The position numbers were made by a program, and so were the translations under genes. A DNA stretch of 64,000 nt, taken from positions 123,466-187,465 of the forward strand of contig JAXHMR010000023.1 of NCBI GenBank assembly GCA_034521225.1. Direction: 5' to 3'. Each line of letters begins with the position of its first letter. The stretch's first letter is position 1. A model generated the notes under the pieces. That model did no database searches and was not told the DNA's origin. It was given only the letters and a program-made list of their open reading frames with translations. The stretch is from Woeseia sp034521225 (lineage in GTDB: Bacteria > Pseudomonadota > Gammaproteobacteria > Steroidobacterales > Woeseiaceae). Of the stretch, positions 63,003 to 64,000 are shown piece by piece.

Positions 63003-63162
63003 CAACCGGAACGGCGGGGCAGTGCGCGCAAGGAAGCCTCCGATGTCGAACGTGCGCGCGAGACCATGGCGAGGGTGCAGCAGGACCTACATGCACTGAA
63101 CGACGAACTGCTGATCGTTGCGCGCTTTGGAATGGGTCCAGACCTATCATCACAGTCGCTTG

Positions 63163-63360
63163 TCAGGCGGCGACCTGCTCGTACGAAAATTGGGGAGCAT
63201 CCGTCCGCTTCGAGGCGTGCTCAATTGTGATTGAGCAAATATTGCCTTCTGAATCCACATCGAGAAGCGTATTCTCATCAAGTTCTCGCGTCTCACTTAC
63301 CAGCGCATCGCGAAACTCGAGCAATAGCGTATCTGTATCTGTGAAGTACCGGACTCTCAT
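63163..63360 (-). CDS. DUF2283 domain protein (65 aa)
   Basis: A 65-aa soluble protein with the DUF2283 pattern: MRVRYFTDTDTLLLEFRD at the start, an acidic middle (SETRELDENTLLDVDSEG) and IEHASKR near the end. DUF2283 genes are often next to small DUF4258 toxin-like genes. Here the start overlaps the stop of a 44-codon frame by ATGA. The local composition is AT-richer than the chromosome core. Function unknown. Confidence 0.82.
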   Translation of the reverse strand: MRVRYFTDTDTLLLEFRDALVSETRELDENTLLDVDSEGNICSITIEHASKRTDAPQFSYEQVAA

Positions 63361-63491
63361 GGCATAAACGGTCGATCAAAAAATGCATTATGGACTGTCT
63401 CGCCATCTGGCAAAAGGACTACGCGCAGGTATCGGTTATCCATCTCTGGTACCTGTACCCAGCGCCGGAGCCGGCCATCGGCCTGCCTCAT
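63357..63491 (-). CDS. Short ORF upstream of DUF2283, possible truncated DUF4258-like partner
   Basis: A 44-aa frame (ATG 63491) that overlaps the DUF2283 start by 4 bp (ATGA). Its end (DNRYLRVVLLPDGETVHNAF) resembles the C-terminal strands of DUF4258-type small proteins that pair with DUF2283. An in-frame stop just upstream of the ATG means the N-terminal half of such a domain is missing, so this may be a remnant. It lies between DUF2283 and the cassette-like ORF. Confidence 0.45.
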   Translation of the reverse strand: MRQADGRLRRWVQVPEMDNRYLRVVLLPDGETVHNAFFDRPFMP

Positions 63492-63518
63492 CTCCCGCAA
63501 CGGTGTTGACGTGGCCGC

Positions 63519-63983
63519 CTAGTTTCCATTGGGCCGCTCCAATGCATTGTTAGGTGCCAGAAGTCGCTTGGTCACAAACAATGTACTCCAGGTGATTCCC
63601 CCACCTCCTACTAACAATATCAAGAACATGGCTTCGAATGGCTCAACAGGGAACCACATAAGTACAATTGTTGCGCCAGTTGCCAAAATGGCAGCTGCCG
63701 TAACCGCTCCCGCAAGCCGATGCTTGGGAAGACCATAAATCGGCGCTGTGTAAAGAGCTGCAGTAAGCGTGCTCCCAACACAGATCATTAGTCCTGCGAC
63801 TCCACCCAGTAGCGACATAACTATTACATCACCAGTACACCCAAATTTTACGCTGCAGTTCTCTAACACCAATGCGCTATACGCCGTGACTGCCGATAAG
63901 ACGATTGGCACCATCAATCCCGGCACCACAGATACAGTGATGAATCGAATCGCCTTCCATTTCACTGTGCTCTCTAACGCCAC
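63519..63983 (-). CDS. Four-TM hypothetical membrane protein in a cassette-like context
   Basis: A 154-aa protein starting at GTG 63983. Four hydrophobic stretches (about residues 16-38, 55-78, 90-110, 115-135) predict an inner-membrane protein. No family is recognised. It is AT-rich, unlike the core genes. Its end, LLAPNNALERPNGN, is encoded partly by an attC-like inverse core (ACCTAAC) and the following AATGCATTGGAGCGG. This and the matching core next to the start suggest a mobile integron cassette gene. Confidence 0.7.
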   Translation of the reverse strand: MALESTVKWKAIRFITVSVVPGLMVPIVLSAVTAYSALVLENCSVKFGCTGDVIVMSLLGGVAGLMICVGSTLTAALYTAPIYGLPKHRLAGAVTAAAILATGATIVLMWFPVEPFEAMFLILLVGGGGITWSTLFVTKRLLAPNNALERPNGN

Positions 63984-64000
63984 AGCACTCTGGCACCTAA
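63549..64000 (-). mobile_element. Candidate integron gene cassette with attC core sites (right edge)
   Basis: On the minus strand, the window end reads (G)TTAGGTGCC (64000-63992), the core GTTRRRY side of an upstream attC (its first G lies outside). After the ORF comes GGCACCTAAC (63558-63549), an inverse core RYYYAAC, continuing AATGCATTGGAGCGG as attC left arms do. The complementary right arm is not visible in 63003-63548, so only half an attC is present at that end. No integrase is in the window. Confidence 0.5.

Noticed and set aside
63026..63190. Coiled-coil-like frame (RKEASDVERARETMARVQQ...) after the peptidase gene
   Set aside because: No start codon or ribosome site and it runs into the DUF2283 gene on the other strand; possibly the tail of a lost gene but not supportable.

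Overview
The window is a GC-rich stretch of a bacterial chromosome, most likely a gammaproteobacterium. The basis is gene neighbourhoods typical of that class: ybbP-ybbA divergent from tesA, pilMNOPQ divergent from the PBP1A gene, aroK-aroB-dgt, rdgB-hemW-rph, yicC/gmk-rpoZ-spoT-ridA-recG, and a coxB-coxA-ctaG-coxC-surf1-ctaB cluster with a DUF2909 gene. TonB receptor, POT transporter and M2 peptidase genes recall Woeseia/Xanthomonadales-type marine or soil lineages, but I cannot place the genus.

Layout. 1-4.4 kb is an accessory-looking region: the 3' part of a TonB-dependent receptor, an MFS transporter and a Kelch-like gene of lower GC. 4.4-9.9 kb holds ybbP-ybbA, tesA and fadD. 10.2-15 kb holds hemE-pyrF and aroK-aroB-dgt on the minus strand. 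15.1-20.1 kb is the type IV pilus operon pilMNOPQ, divergent from mrcA (PBP1A). 23.4-29.7 kb has an unknown 205-aa protein, gltA, rpmE, hemW, rdgB, rph and a PP2C phosphatase. From 29.9 kb nearly everything is on the plus strand: yicC-gmk, rpoZ, spoT, ridA, recG, ubiA, then comF (minus), bioC and the aa3-type oxidase cluster (39.7-46.3 kb). Next come a secreted acidic protein with a TPR/outer-membrane-barrel protein, uvrD, trkA-trkH, a TPR protein coupled to TRAP transporter dctQM, dctP, dtd, tatABC, a POT peptide transporter and an M2 peptidyl-dipeptidase. The right end turns AT-richer and carries a DUF2283 gene and what looks like an integron gene cassette with attC core sites.

Structural signals. 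Five copies of a composite REP/BIME-like element (about 100 bp core, left unit sometimes tandem at 42-44 bp) sit at gene ends; one supplies the last codons and stop of dgt. A 168-bp inverted repeat lies between rpmE and gltA. An intergenic stretch at 26.09-26.30 kb has three perfect DnaA boxes around an AT-rich segment, near the point where gene orientation switches from mostly minus to mostly plus; it is a candidate replication origin or DnaA-regulated region.

Data quality. Many conserved genes are broken by single-base frameshifts (TonB receptor, tesA, fadD, rdgB, recG, ctaG, coxC, trkH, POT transporter), and coxA by roughly ten within 0.8 kb. Because the broken genes are conserved on both sides of each shift, indel errors in the assembly are the simplest explanation; I annotate them as whole genes and flag the break.

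How genes work together: AroK/AroB feed chorismate, from which the UbiA substrate derives; HemE and CtaB belong to heme and heme O synthesis for the oxidase assembled by CtaG, SURF1 and a SCO-like protein; the Tat system could export the twin-arginine TRAP-binding lipoprotein; the M2 peptidase releases dipeptides that the adjacent POT transporter could import.
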